Source: Leifsonia sp. 71-9 (GTDB lineage Bacteria; Actinomycetota; Actinomycetes; Actinomycetales; Microbacteriaceae). From it: a stretch of DNA of 64,000 nt. How positions within the stretch are numbered: position 1 is the first letter of the stretch; the number at the start of each line of letters is the position of its first letter. Under the pieces are notes generated by a model. It was not told where the DNA came from. It saw only the letters and a list, made by a program, of their open reading frames with translations, and did no database searches. Both the position numbers and the translations under genes were made by a program. Below are positions 26,214 through 34,022 of the stretch, piece by piece. The DNA lies in NCBI RefSeq assembly GCF_001898805.1, contig NZ_MKVJ01000017.1, forward strand, positions 228,066 through 292,065, read 5' to 3'.

Positions 26214-26348
26214 ACCTAGGAAATGTGCCTCCCCGCCGAATCCTCTCAACGAGATCGCGTATTCGGCTCTTGCGGCTCTGGCGATGCGCCGACAGACTGA
26301 CCCTGCCTGACATCGGGCCGGGTGTATGTACTTCTGGGGAGAAGTCAA
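26214..26348. promoter_or_regulatory. Divergent promoter region, sigma factor / I36-type protein
   Basis: A 135-bp gap between the ECF sigma gene (minus) and the secreted-protein gene (plus). A good ribosome binding site GGGGAGAAG lies at 26336-26344 for the plus gene. I cannot identify -35/-10 elements with confidence, which would be consistent with recognition by an ECF sigma factor rather than the housekeeping one. Confidence 0.4.
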
Positions 26349-26926
26349 ATGGCAATCAAAACCTCTACTCGCGCGCGCCGTTTTCTGGCATCGGCACTCG
26401 GCGTCGCCGCCCTCTCGATCGGCTTCGTGTCGGTCGGCAGCGCCGCAAACGCAACCACCGCTGACGCCGCGGCCGCACCCGTCCAATCGTGTTCGTACGA
26501 CCTCGGCACGAAATCCCTGGTGTGCGTTGACGCCGGGCAGGACCTGAACGCGGCCGTCCTCGAGCAGGCTCATCTCCAGGTCGTCGCACCCAGCGGCGCC
26601 CGAGGAGCCACCGCGGCCACCGCTCTGGCTCCTGCCGGGGTGCAGGCCACGTTCGTGCAGAGCCAGCTCTACGACGACGCCAACTACGGCGGGTCGTTCT
26701 TCCAGATCACCAATTCCGCCGCCTGCAACGGCAGCACCACCTGGTACTACGGCCCCTCGGCAACGTGGGCTGGTCGGGTCGGGTCAGCTCCTTCAAGAGC
26801 TTCTCCAACTGCACCACGAAGGTGTGGCAGGGAACCAACTACACCGGCGCCGCATACGGTTACGCCGTCAACGCCGCCAACCTCGGCGCAATGAACGACC
26901 AGGCCAACTCCGTGACCATGAAGTAA
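26349..26926 (+). pseudogene. Secreted peptidase inhibitor I36 / beta-gamma-crystallin type protein, frameshifted
   Basis: ATG 26349 opens a secreted protein: signal peptide residues 8-36 (RARRFLAS ... SAANA), then VQSQLYDDANYGGSFFQITN, the crystallin/I36 start. The frame is intact to TTWYYG at 26753, then switches: the continuing homologous part (LGNVGWSGRVSSFKSF, NCTTKVWQGTNYTGA, ending NDQANSVTMK and TAA at 26924-26926) lies one frame over. One extra C in the CCCC run at 26753-26756 would restore a single protein of about 192 residues. Cysteines Cys and Trp patterns fit small Streptomyces metalloproteinase-inhibitor-like folds. It is either a recent pseudogene, a programmed slip or a homopolymer sequencing error. 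Confidence 0.8.
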
Positions 26927-27026
26927 CCCGATCGGCTGCGAGGTCGCGCGCCACATCGCGGCCTCGCAGCTGGCAACGGGCAAGAGCACCCGTTCCGCTC
27001 GATCTCGACGAGGGTGAAGAAATAGG

Positions 27027-27143
27027 CTTCGCGGAGCGGCCGACTTATCTGAGACGCCCGGACCGGCGGTTACACCGTCGGTCCGGACAAATCCCTGGTC
27101 AGGTCGGCGTCATTGGCCACTCCGCCTGAGAATCGACAGGTGC
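27027..27143. repeat. 117-bp structured direct repeat, copy 1
   Basis: Nearly identical to 28837-28953 (differences: one G inserted after GCGGAGCGG, one T lost near the end, one G/C change). The core folds on itself: outer arms GCGGAGCGGCC (27031-27041) and GGCCACTCCGC (27116-27126), inner arms GACGCC and GGCGTC, and an apical stem GGACCGGCGGT / ACCGTCGGTCC with a 3-nt loop. It has the form of a miniature inverted-repeat element or a structured terminator. It carries no coding capacity. Confidence 0.85.
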
Positions 27144-27147
27144 TCTA

Positions 27148-27215
27148 TCGATTCTCGAGTAATCCGGCTTTTTCGAACTTGACTTGTCAAGTTCTCACTC
27201 GTTGCGGTGGCAACG
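27148..27215. repeat. Palindrome-rich repeat, copy B
   Basis: Shares ordered blocks with 24661-24745: TCGATTCTCGAGT, CTTGTCAAGTTCTCAC and GGTGGCAACG. This copy contains a perfect palindrome GAACTTGAC-TT-GTCAAGTTC (27175-27194) and CGTTGC-GGTG-GCAACG (27200-27215). TCGATTCTC also pairs with GAGAATCGA at 27128-27136, in the tail of the neighbouring 117-bp repeat. Confidence 0.7.
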
Positions 27216-27652
27216 CTGCCCGAGGCTATGGTTTTGCTTCAGGAGTGAGCTGCAGTTTGACGGTAGATCCGTCCGATTGGCACGGGTTAGCTCGGGCGGT
27301 GCTGCTAAATCGGCAACTTTGTACGGGCTGGTCCGCAGCCGCACCGAAGAACGCGAGAGGATCGCATTTCGAGTGCTCCGTGAGACGTGGGCGCCTGGCG
27401 CCCCCGACTGCTGCTATTTCTGTTTCGTGCCAGATCGTCTTCACTCGAAGCGACTGGGAGTTGTATACGGTGCGCTTGCTCGATCCGACGACTGAGCGAA
27501 TCCCCCTACTTCCCATCAGGGTGCTTGATTCATCATGTCGACAGCGCGCAGAAGCCGCGGTTTCAACCGAATGGCTGTCAGCCTGTGGTGACGCTTCTGA
27601 TGCGCGGCGGGCCGTGCGCCAGATGCGGCGGGCCAGCCGCGAAAGACGTCCC

Positions 27653-28507
27653 TCACCAGGCCGTGAGAAGTGGATCGTCGGGGTCCGATATGACGAATGA
27701 TTCAATGGTTTCTATGGCGTGCAGTTCTCGGATCAATTCTGCGGCGCCTCCGACAAGCGTGAAGTTCGCGTCGATCTCCGTCCCGATAGCCCAGGTGTGA
27801 TCGGTCGACCAGTACAGCTGCGGCATCAGGCCGTCCCGGGAAGCGGTCCATCCCAGACCGGATTGTGCGGGCCAGTCCGCACTACTCAGTGCAGTCATCG
27901 TCGTTGAGCCCAACACGTAGTCACGCCAACCAGTGGTGAACAGATGGCCGGTTAGCAGTGACGAGGGGCCACTGGAGGCCAGGCCTAGCTCGGGATCTCG
28001 GGTCACGCTCCGCGCACGATCGAGCTGAATGAAGCGCTCATCCAGTGCCACCCTGCTGGTGGGATGCGCGGCATCGGTGCCCGCCAGCTGTGCGAAGCCG
28101 CGACCGGCCCAGACTGCGACCACCGCTTGCTCGTCCGGCGTTGCGAACCCGCGGATGGCTTGCGTCATCACGCTCAGAATCCACGGCTCGAGCAGGCCGA
28201 GGGTGGGTTCCCCCACCCTCCACTCGCCCAGCCGGCCAGGAAGCCCGGCATCACTGAAAAGCGAGTCCCAGTCTGAGGACGCCGCAACGCTGCCAACGCC
28301 GGCCTGACGCGCTGCGTGGGCCCATGACCACCACGCGCTCTCGTATTCATCTGGGCTCTGACTGGGGCGCAGCGCCGGGATCGGGTGGAGAACTTTCAGA
28401 TACGATTCGAAACCGAGGGGGATGCCACCGACAGACATACCCCTCGTCTGAACCCACCTGGCAAGGCTGGGGTCTTGAAACCATTCCATAATTTCTAGCC
28501 AATCCAC
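27653..28507 (-). CDS. Uncharacterised protein of an actinobacterial family
   Basis: A 284-residue soluble protein with no signal peptide or membrane helix. It is Trp-rich; motifs include GIPLGFESYLKVLHPI near residue 28, LEPWILSVMTQ, a segment VVAVWAGRGF, and near the C-terminus YWSTDHTWAIGTEIDANFTL followed by VGG. From memory, actinobacterial hypothetical proteins share the pattern PLGF..Y..(V/I)LHP ... W..D..W...TEID.....VGG; no function is known for them. Start is GTG 28507 or ATG 28489; neither has a strong ribosome binding site. It is cargo of the segment bounded by the 117-bp repeats. Confidence 0.65.
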   Translation of the reverse strand: MDWLEIMEWFQDPSLARWVQTRGMSVGGIPLGFESYLKVLHPIPALRPSQSPDEYESAWWSWAHAARQAGVGSVAASSDWDSLFSDAGLPGRLGEWRVGEPTLGLLEPWILSVMTQAIRGFATPDEQAVVAVWAGRGFAQLAGTDAAHPTSRVALDERFIQLDRARSVTRDPELGLASSGPSSLLTGHLFTTGWRDYVLGSTTMTALSSADWPAQSGLGWTASRDGLMPQLYWSTDHTWAIGTEIDANFTLVGGAAELIRELHAIETIESFVISDPDDPLLTAW

Positions 28508-28543
28508 TCTGAATCATCACGTGGCGACTGGGATCTCACGCCG

Positions 28544-28825
28544 TCATTTAGTGAGGTTGGCCCACTTCATCATGGTCTTCGACGCGACGTTGGACATCTT
28601 CCCGTTCACGGTAAACCAGAACGTCGCTGTCGCTGACCAGTAACCGATGCCGATCCCACCGCCAGAGTTGCCCTTGGAAGGCGTGATGAAGTCGACACCT
28701 CGTGAGCTGTTGACGGTGACCCATTTGGCCTGCGATTCAGCCACCCGCGTCGTGAAACGTGTGTTGGTGACTCGGTCGTTGGCCGCCGGGGCGAATGCCA
28801 AAGCCCCGCTGACACGAACGAGCAC
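28544..28825 (-). CDS. Small hypothetical protein, probably 5'-truncated secreted protein
   Basis: A 93-residue frame from GTG 28825, with GGAGG seven bases upstream, provided by sequence next to the structured repeat. It starts LVRVSGALAFAPAANDRV, which looks like the end of a signal peptide whose basic start is missing; an in-frame stop lies at 28858 inside the repeat. The remainder is Ser/Thr/Gly-rich with YWSATATFWFTVNGKMS and no cysteine. The repeat therefore probably replaced the original 5' end. It is 36 bp upstream of the 284-residue gene on the same strand. Family unknown. Confidence 0.5.
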   Translation of the reverse strand: MLVRVSGALAFAPAANDRVTNTRFTTRVAESQAKWVTVNSSRGVDFITPSKGNSGGGIGIGYWSATATFWFTVNGKMSNVASKTMMKWANLTK

Positions 28826-28836
28826 TTGTACGCCTC

Positions 28837-28953
28837 CTTCGCGGAGCGGGCCGACTTATCTGAGACGCCCGGACCGGCGGTTACACCGTCGGTCCGGACA
28901 AATCCCTGGTCAGGTCGGCGTCATTGGCCACTCCGCCGAGAATCGACACGTGC
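28837..28953. repeat. 117-bp structured direct repeat, copy 2
   Basis: Second copy of the element at 27027-27143, same orientation. It abuts the 3' end of the GH54 gene (stop at 28966), so transcripts from that gene run straight into its long hairpin; acting as the GH54 terminator is plausible. Recombination between the two copies would delete 1,810 bp including both cargo genes. Confidence 0.85.
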
Positions 28954-28965
28954 GTGACGGGACTT

Positions 28966-30879
28966 TCAGTTGAGCTGGAACGTCTGCGCCGGTGCCCCGT
29001 TGCAGACCCAGATGCGCAGCTGCGTGCCGTCGGCGGTCGCCCCGTTCGGGGCGTCGAGGCAGTAGTTCGACGCGGGGTTGAGGAGTGCCCCGTTGGCCTG
29101 CGGCACCCAGTGCTGACCGCCGACGCCGTTGCAGTCGTGCAGCTGGATGCCCGCGCCCATCGTCGTCGAGTTGTCGATGACGTCGAGGCAGCGGCCGATG
29201 GTCCGGACGCTCTGGTCGGCGGGGGAGTACGTCCACTGCTGGTCGCGCGCCTCCGCGTTGCCGCCGGGCGCCCCCGTGACGATGTTCTGGCAGGTCCAGA
29301 GCTGCACGCGCTGGTTGTTGACGTTCAGGTCGTTGCCTGCGACGTCGACGCACGTCGAGGGCGCACCGGAGACGGGGTGGAGGATCGGCGTCGTGACCGT
29401 GAACTTCTGGGCGGCCGCGCCGTTGCAGGTCCAGATCCGCAGCGGCGTCCCGTTGGCGGTGGCGCCGTTCGGGGCGTCGAGGCAGAGCCCCGAGGCCGGG
29501 TTCTTGATCGAGCCGTCGGCCTGCGGAAGCCACTGCTGGCCGCCGACGCCGTTGCAGTCGTAGAGCTCGACCCCGGTGCCGAGCGTCGTGACGTTGCCGT
29601 TCACGTCGAGGCAGCGGCCGAGCGTGCTGAGCGTTCCTTCGCCGATGATGCTGCCGGCCCAGTGCTGATCGGCGGCGAGGGCCTTGCAGTCCCACAGCTG
29701 CACGACCGCGAGGTTGCCCCCGGTGTCGTCGCCCGCCACGTCGACGCATTTGCCGCCGGGGCCGACGATCTGACGGCCGGGGCCGCCACCGGTGCTCACG
29801 CCGTCGTAGTGCTGCGCGACGATGTTCGCCTGCACCGCGTTCTCGGCCACGTTGGTGGCGTAGCCGCTGGTCATCACGCCCTCGAAGAAGGACTGGGTGC
29901 CGCGGTTGGAGTTGTCGCCGCCCGCACCCAGGCCGATCGAGCCCTCGAGCTTCATCGGCTTCCACGTGCTCCCGAACCGGTCCACGCCGTCCGGGAGGGC
30001 GCCGTCGTACCAGGTGGAGAGGGCGCCGGACTGCGCGTTGCCGCCCTTCAGGGCGAAGGTGTTCACACCGTTGTTCTTCAGCACGGCGGTGACGAACTTC
30101 GAGGCGTTGCCCTGATTCGGCGTCCACACGGCGGTCTTGCCCTGGAACACGCCTTCCTCGAGGTCCGCCTGCACCCAGGGGCCGTGTCCGGTCGCGCCCT
30201 TGGCGCCCAGGGTGGAGAGGTTCAGCGTGTCCATGTGTCCGGCGCCCGTGTCGACGGTGTCGGTCTCGACGTTGCCGAAGTCGGAGCAGCAGGCGCTGTT
30301 GACGTTCGTCCCGCTGGCGACCTCGTACATCGATTCGGGGTTGGCGCCGCGCGCCGTTCCGATGGTCACGGTGCTGGAGCGCCGGTAGGCGACGCCCGGA
30401 GGCAGGTAGAGGCCGTACGCCTTGCTCCCGCCGACGGTGATCGGCAGCGCTGCCGCGTCGGCCGGGGCGTTGGCCGCACCCTGCTCGCCCGCGGGGGCGG
30501 GGGTCAGGTCGTTGTGGTTCGCCGACTGGTCGTAGACGATCGGGATGACGCAGCTCGTCCCGGCGCAGAAGGCGTCCTGCTGCGCGGCGTCGGCGGACCC
30601 GCCCGCGGAGAGCAGCCCGATGTTCCTGGTCGCGCCGTCCGAGGCGCGCTTCACCTGGTAAAGCGGTCCGTTGTACGCGGCGTAGAGCGCGCGGGCCGGG
30701 CTGTACGCGGCCACGCACGGGGTGCCGGCCGCGGCGTAGATGTCGCAGGGGCCGTCCGTCGCGGCCTGCGCCGGGCTCGCCGTGAGCAGCGGGCCGGTGA
30801 GCAGCGTGAGGGCGAGGGCGAGGATCCCGAGGGCGGCTGTGAGAGCCCGCCTGCGGGTGGGAGGCGAATCGGTGTGCAC
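28966..30879 (-). CDS. Secreted GH54 alpha-L-arabinofuranosidase with ricin-type lectin repeats
   Basis: A 637-residue exported enzyme. Signal peptide to about residue 39 (ASPAQA), then a GH54 catalytic domain (about 40-330) starting GPCDIYAAAGTPCVAAYSPA and continuing YNGPLYQVKRASDG, VYDQSANHNDL and SACCSDFGNVET with the vicinal cysteines typical of GH54. The C-terminal half has two ricin B-type domains with repeated RCLDV/CLDAPNG and QxW motifs (DQHW, GQQW, DQQW, GQHW). It should release L-arabinofuranose from arabinan or arabinoxylan outside the cell. GTG 30879 follows AAGGAAGG. Two LacI-type operators precede it. Confidence 0.9.
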   Translation of the reverse strand: MHTDSPPTRRRALTAALGILALALTLLTGPLLTASPAQAATDGPCDIYAAAGTPCVAAYSPARALYAAYNGPLYQVKRASDGATRNIGLLSAGGSADAAQQDAFCAGTSCVIPIVYDQSANHNDLTPAPAGEQGAANAPADAAALPITVGGSKAYGLYLPPGVAYRRSSTVTIGTARGANPESMYEVASGTNVNSACCSDFGNVETDTVDTGAGHMDTLNLSTLGAKGATGHGPWVQADLEEGVFQGKTAVWTPNQGNASKFVTAVLKNNGVNTFALKGGNAQSGALSTWYDGALPDGVDRFGSTWKPMKLEGSIGLGAGGDNSNRGTQSFFEGVMTSGYATNVAENAVQANIVAQHYDGVSTGGGPGRQIVGPGGKCVDVAGDDTGGNLAVVQLWDCKALAADQHWAGSIIGEGTLSTLGRCLDVNGNVTTLGTGVELYDCNGVGGQQWLPQADGSIKNPASGLCLDAPNGATANGTPLRIWTCNGAAAQKFTVTTPILHPVSGAPSTCVDVAGNDLNVNNQRVQLWTCQNIVTGAPGGNAEARDQQWTYSPADQSVRTIGRCLDVIDNSTTMGAGIQLHDCNGVGGQHWVPQANGALLNPASNYCLDAPNGATADGTQLRIWVCNGAPAQTFQLN

Positions 30880-30919
30880 GGTGACCTTCCTTTCGAGCGT
30901 CGTTGCTACGGTCCGGAAG

Positions 30920-30983
30920 TGCTCAATCGTTAAAACATGCGGCCGAGAAGATCGTTCGGCACCGTTGCTTTATCGTTTAAACA
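30920..30983. promoter_or_regulatory. Two LacI-type operators upstream of the GH54 gene
   Basis: TGCTCAATCGTTAAAACA (30920-30937) and TGCTTTATCGTTTAAACA (30966-30983), centres 46 bp apart. They match TGCTTCATCGTTAAAGCA at 38462-38479 in front of the transporter operon. The central CG and flanking TG...CA are typical for LacI-family sites. Confidence 0.85.
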
Positions 30984-31002
30984 CTCCCCACCTCGGGAGT
31001 GT
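30981..31002 (-). terminator. Hairpin after the LacI regulator gene
   Basis: ACACTCCC (30981-30988) pairs with GGGAGTGT (30995-31002), 6-nt loop; on the minus strand it is followed by TTT. It lies 46 bp after the regulator stop and would end the transporter operon before the GH54 promoter. It partly overlaps the right-hand operator. Confidence 0.6.
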
Positions 31003-31047
31003 AGAGGATCGCGCCGACCGGCGGAAGAGTGGGCCCGGCCCGGCCGG

Positions 31048-32127
31048 TCAGACGGGGAGGACCGCCGCCTCGTCGGCCGTGGAGTCCATCGGCTGGCAGC
31101 CGCAGGACTGGCGCAGCACCAGCTCCACCTCGACGACGTGCCGCCTCCAGCCGCCCTCGTCGCCGGCCATGATCTCGAACAGCCGGGCCGTCGCGAGGCG
31201 CGCGAGCCGCTGGGCGGGGACCCGCACGGTGGTGAGGCTCGGCGTGGTGACGCGTGCGAGCCCGAAGTCGTCGAAGCCCGCGATGGAGAGAGCGCCCGGC
31301 ACGTCGACGCCCGCGGCTCGGAGCAGCGTGAGCGCCCCGAACGCCATGTCGTCGTTGGCCGCCACCAGACCGTCGATGCCGGAAATGCGCGGCCCGAGCT
31401 CGCGGATGGCGGCGGCGCCCGACTCCTCGCTCAGATCGCCCTCGACGATCAGGGCGTCGGCCTCCAGACCGTGCGCGCGCACCGCGTCGAGGAAGCCGTC
31501 GCGGCGGTCGACGCCGGTCTGGTGGTCGAGCGTGCCGGAGATGTGGAGCAGGCGCGTGCGGCCGTGCACGGCGATGAGGTGCTCGGTGACGGCGCGGGAG
31601 GCGGCACGGTCGTCGACGCCGACGGTGACGGCGCCCGGGAGGTACGGGAAGCTCCCGATCATCACGACGGGGAGCCCGCTGTCGATCAGCCGCTCGACGG
31701 TCGGATCCTCGATCGCCGCGCTGGTCAGGATGGCGCCGTCCGCGCTGTGCGAGCGCATCACGCGCTCGTAGGCCGCGAGGCCGTGGTCGTTGTCCGGGTT
31801 GGTCGAGACGAGCAGCTGCACGTCGTGCTCGTTCGCGACCGACGACGTGCCCTCGAGCACGTGCATGAAGTAGCTGTGGCCGAACACGTGCGTCGCCGTC
31901 GTCGGCACGATCAGCGCGATCGTGCCGGCGTGCTGGTTGCGCAGCGCCCGGGCCGCGGAGCTCGGCACGTAGCCCAGCTCGCGCGCGGCCTCCTGGATGG
32001 TCTTGCGGGTGTCGACGCCGATGCGCGGGTTGTCCGCGAGCGCCATCGAGACGGCCGACGCGGTCACGCCGACCTTGTCGGCGATGTCTCTGAGGGTGAC
32101 GCGACGCACCCGCCCCCGCTCCACCAT
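31048..32127 (-). CDS. LacI family transcriptional repressor
   Basis: A 359-residue regulator from ATG 32127, which has GGAGGAG eight bases upstream; a start at 32181 overlapping the GH2 stop as ATGA is also possible and would add 18 residues. HTH at the N-terminus (TLRDIADKVGVTASAVSMAL, then hinge AARELGYVPSSAARALRNQ), followed by a periplasmic-binding-protein-like sugar domain ending VRQSCGC-like (LRQSCGCQP). Being the last gene of the operon and close to GH54, it most likely binds the three shared operators and responds to an arabinose-containing sugar. Confidence 0.92.
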   Translation of the reverse strand: MVERGRVRRVTLRDIADKVGVTASAVSMALADNPRIGVDTRKTIQEAARELGYVPSSAARALRNQHAGTIALIVPTTATHVFGHSYFMHVLEGTSSVANEHDVQLLVSTNPDNDHGLAAYERVMRSHSADGAILTSAAIEDPTVERLIDSGLPVVMIGSFPYLPGAVTVGVDDRAASRAVTEHLIAVHGRTRLLHISGTLDHQTGVDRRDGFLDAVRAHGLEADALIVEGDLSEESGAAAIRELGPRISGIDGLVAANDDMAFGALTLLRAAGVDVPGALSIAGFDDFGLARVTTPSLTTVRVPAQRLARLATARLFEIMAGDEGGWRRHVVEVELVLRQSCGCQPMDSTADEAAVLPV

Positions 32128-32177
32128 TCCTCGACTCCTCCCGTGCCCGGGCGATCCCGAGTGTTCCTTACCGTAGC

Positions 32178-34022
32178 TCATGCCTCAGGCGGTGCCGGCG
32201 TCCTCTCCCCGGTCACGATCGCGCGGATGACCGGCACCGGGAGCTTGGGCCTGCGGTCCTCCGTCAGCAGGCCGTTCGCCTCCTGCATCGTGTCGGTCAG
32301 CTGCGTGTAGCAGGAGCCCGCCAGCACCGTGCTCGCGCGCAGCGCGTCGTAGAGCGCGCGCAGCGTCTCCTCGAACTGCTCGGCCGACCCGGCCGTGGAG
32401 TATCCCCAGCTGTCGCCCGGGGCGCCGGAGCGGTCGAGCAGGAACTCGACGCCGCCGAACTCCGTCAGCATGAGCGGCGCCCCGGGGTCGAAGGCGTCGG
32501 TCAGGACCATCGCGCGCCCGGCCGGACCGGTCCCGGCGCGCAGGGCGGCCGCGGCCGCCTCGTCCCGGTACCGCGCCCGCACGGCGACGGGATCGTGGTC
32601 GTAGTCGTGCACGCTGAAGACGTCGGACTCGAGGTGCTCCCAGCCGTCGTTCGAGATCACCGGGCGGGACGGGTCCACCGCCCGCGTCAGCTGCACGAGC
32701 GCGCGGGCGAACGCGCGCTGCGCGGGGTCGGCGGCGACGTCCTGGATGCCCCAGCTCTCGTTCATCGGCACCCACGTGACGATGGAGGGGTGCGAGCGGT
32801 CGCGGTCGAGCGCCTCCAGCCACTCCCGGCTCAGACGCTCGACGGCCGTTGCGCTGAACCGGTAGGTCGCCGGAGCCTCGCCCCACAGCAGCAGGCCGAG
32901 CCGGTCGGCCCAGTACAGGAAGCGCGGGTCCTCGATCTTCTGGTGCACACGCGCCGCGTCGAAGCCGAGGGCGAGGATGAGCTCGACCTCCTCGCGGAGT
33001 GCCGCCGCGCCGGGGGCGGCGAGGTGCGACTGCGGCCAGTACCCCTGGCTCAGCACCGAGCGGAGCGTGCGGGGGAGGCCGTTGAGCACGAAGCGCCCGT
33101 CCCGCACCCCGGTCGTGCGCAGGCCGAGGTATCCGGCGACCGTGTCGACCGTCCCGCTCGCGTCCTCGACCGTGACCGTCGCGTCGACGAGCCGGGGCGA
33201 CTCCGGCGACCAGAGGAGGCCCTCCCGGTCCTGCCCGTTGAGCAGCCGGGGGATCGTGACCGTGCCCGTGTGCCGCTGGGTGGTCACGACGGCGGCGGCC
33301 TCGGCGATCGGCTCCTCGCCGTCGAACAGCTCGACCCGGCAGCGCGTCCCTGGCGCCGGCGGCCGGTTGAGCCGCACCTCGTAGGTGACGGAGCCGCGCG
33401 CGATGTCGGTCGTGAAGTGGAGCTGCTCGACGAACGTCTCGGGCGTCGCCTCCAGCCACACCGGCTGCCAGATGCCGGTCGTGCGCCGGTACCAGATGAC
33501 GTGCGCGTCCTCCTGCCAGTCCTGCTTGCCGCGCGGCTGCTCGACGTCGGCCGCGCGGTCCTCCGCCCGCAGCGCGACGTGCTGGGTGCGTCCGGGCAGG
33601 AGCGCGTCCGTGACGTCGAAGGAGAAGGGGGTGTGGCCTCCCTCGTGCTCGCCGACGAACCGCCCGTTGACCCACACGCGGGCGCGGTAGTCGACCGCAC
33701 CGAAGCGGAGGTGGAGGCGCGGCCGCTCTGCGCCGTGTCCCGCCTGCAGCACGGCGTCCCAGGGGACGTCGCGCTGGTACCAGACGACGTCGTGGAAGCG
33801 GTCGTCGGCGATGCCGGACGCGGCGCTCTCGGGCGGGAACGGCACCACGATGGTGCGCTCCAGCCGGTGCTCCGGCTCGAACCACGCCTCGCGCTCGCCC
33901 ACCTCGCCGTCGTCGTGCGCGAAGCGCCACGGTCCGTCGAGGGAGGTCCAGTGCTCGCGGACCAGCTGCGGGCGCGGTCGCGCCTCCTCCAGCCGGCTCG
34001 CACGGAGCGGTGCGCCGCTCAC
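32178..34022 (-). CDS. GH2 family glycosidase
   Basis: A 614-residue cytoplasmic enzyme: sugar-binding jelly roll (about 20-195), immunoglobulin-like domain (200-300) and TIM barrel (305-600). The acid/base is Glu422 (VPMNESWGI) and the nucleophile Glu521 (LTEFGG), both in GH2 positions. Relatives are beta-galactosidases, beta-glucuronidases and newer alpha-L-arabinofuranosidases or arabinopyranosidases. GTG 34022 overlaps the upstream GH1-like stop as GTGA. In this locus it likely trims imported arabino- or galacto-oligosaccharides. Confidence 0.88.
   Translation of the reverse strand: MSGAPLRASRLEEARPRPQLVREHWTSLDGPWRFAHDDGEVGEREAWFEPEHRLERTIVVPFPPESAASGIADDRFHDVVWYQRDVPWDAVLQAGHGAERPRLHLRFGAVDYRARVWVNGRFVGEHEGGHTPFSFDVTDALLPGRTQHVALRAEDRAADVEQPRGKQDWQEDAHVIWYRRTTGIWQPVWLEATPETFVEQLHFTTDIARGSVTYEVRLNRPPAPGTRCRVELFDGEEPIAEAAAVVTTQRHTGTVTIPRLLNGQDREGLLWSPESPRLVDATVTVEDASGTVDTVAGYLGLRTTGVRDGRFVLNGLPRTLRSVLSQGYWPQSHLAAPGAAALREEVELILALGFDAARVHQKIEDPRFLYWADRLGLLLWGEAPATYRFSATAVERLSREWLEALDRDRSHPSIVTWVPMNESWGIQDVAADPAQRAFARALVQLTRAVDPSRPVISNDGWEHLESDVFSVHDYDHDPVAVRARYRDEAAAAALRAGTGPAGRAMVLTDAFDPGAPLMLTEFGGVEFLLDRSGAPGDSWGYSTAGSAEQFEETLRALYDALRASTVLAGSCYTQLTDTMQEANGLLTEDRRPKLPVPVIRAIVTGERTPAPPEA

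Larger units (their letters stand above)
26927..27652. other. Non-coding stretch with repeats
   Basis: About 725 bp without a supportable gene. The long antisense frames here lack ribosome binding sites and are rich in Arg/Ser. It contains the first 117-bp structured repeat (27027-27143), the second copy of the palindrome-rich repeat (27148-27215) and a less GC-rich stretch to about 27540. Confidence 0.55.

Noticed and set aside
26214-26573. Upstream extension of the ECF sigma factor
   Set aside because: Would overlap the divergent secreted-protein gene and add 120 residues with many cysteines not found in the family.
27226-27705. 159-codon minus-strand frame in the accessory gap
   Set aside because: No ribosome binding site, Arg/Ser-rich composition, overlaps the end of the 284-residue gene and shows no motif.
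27027-28953. 117-bp repeats as integron attC sites or insertion-sequence ends
   Set aside because: No GTTRRRY/RYYYAAC core sites, no integrase or transposase, and no target duplication immediately outside the arms.
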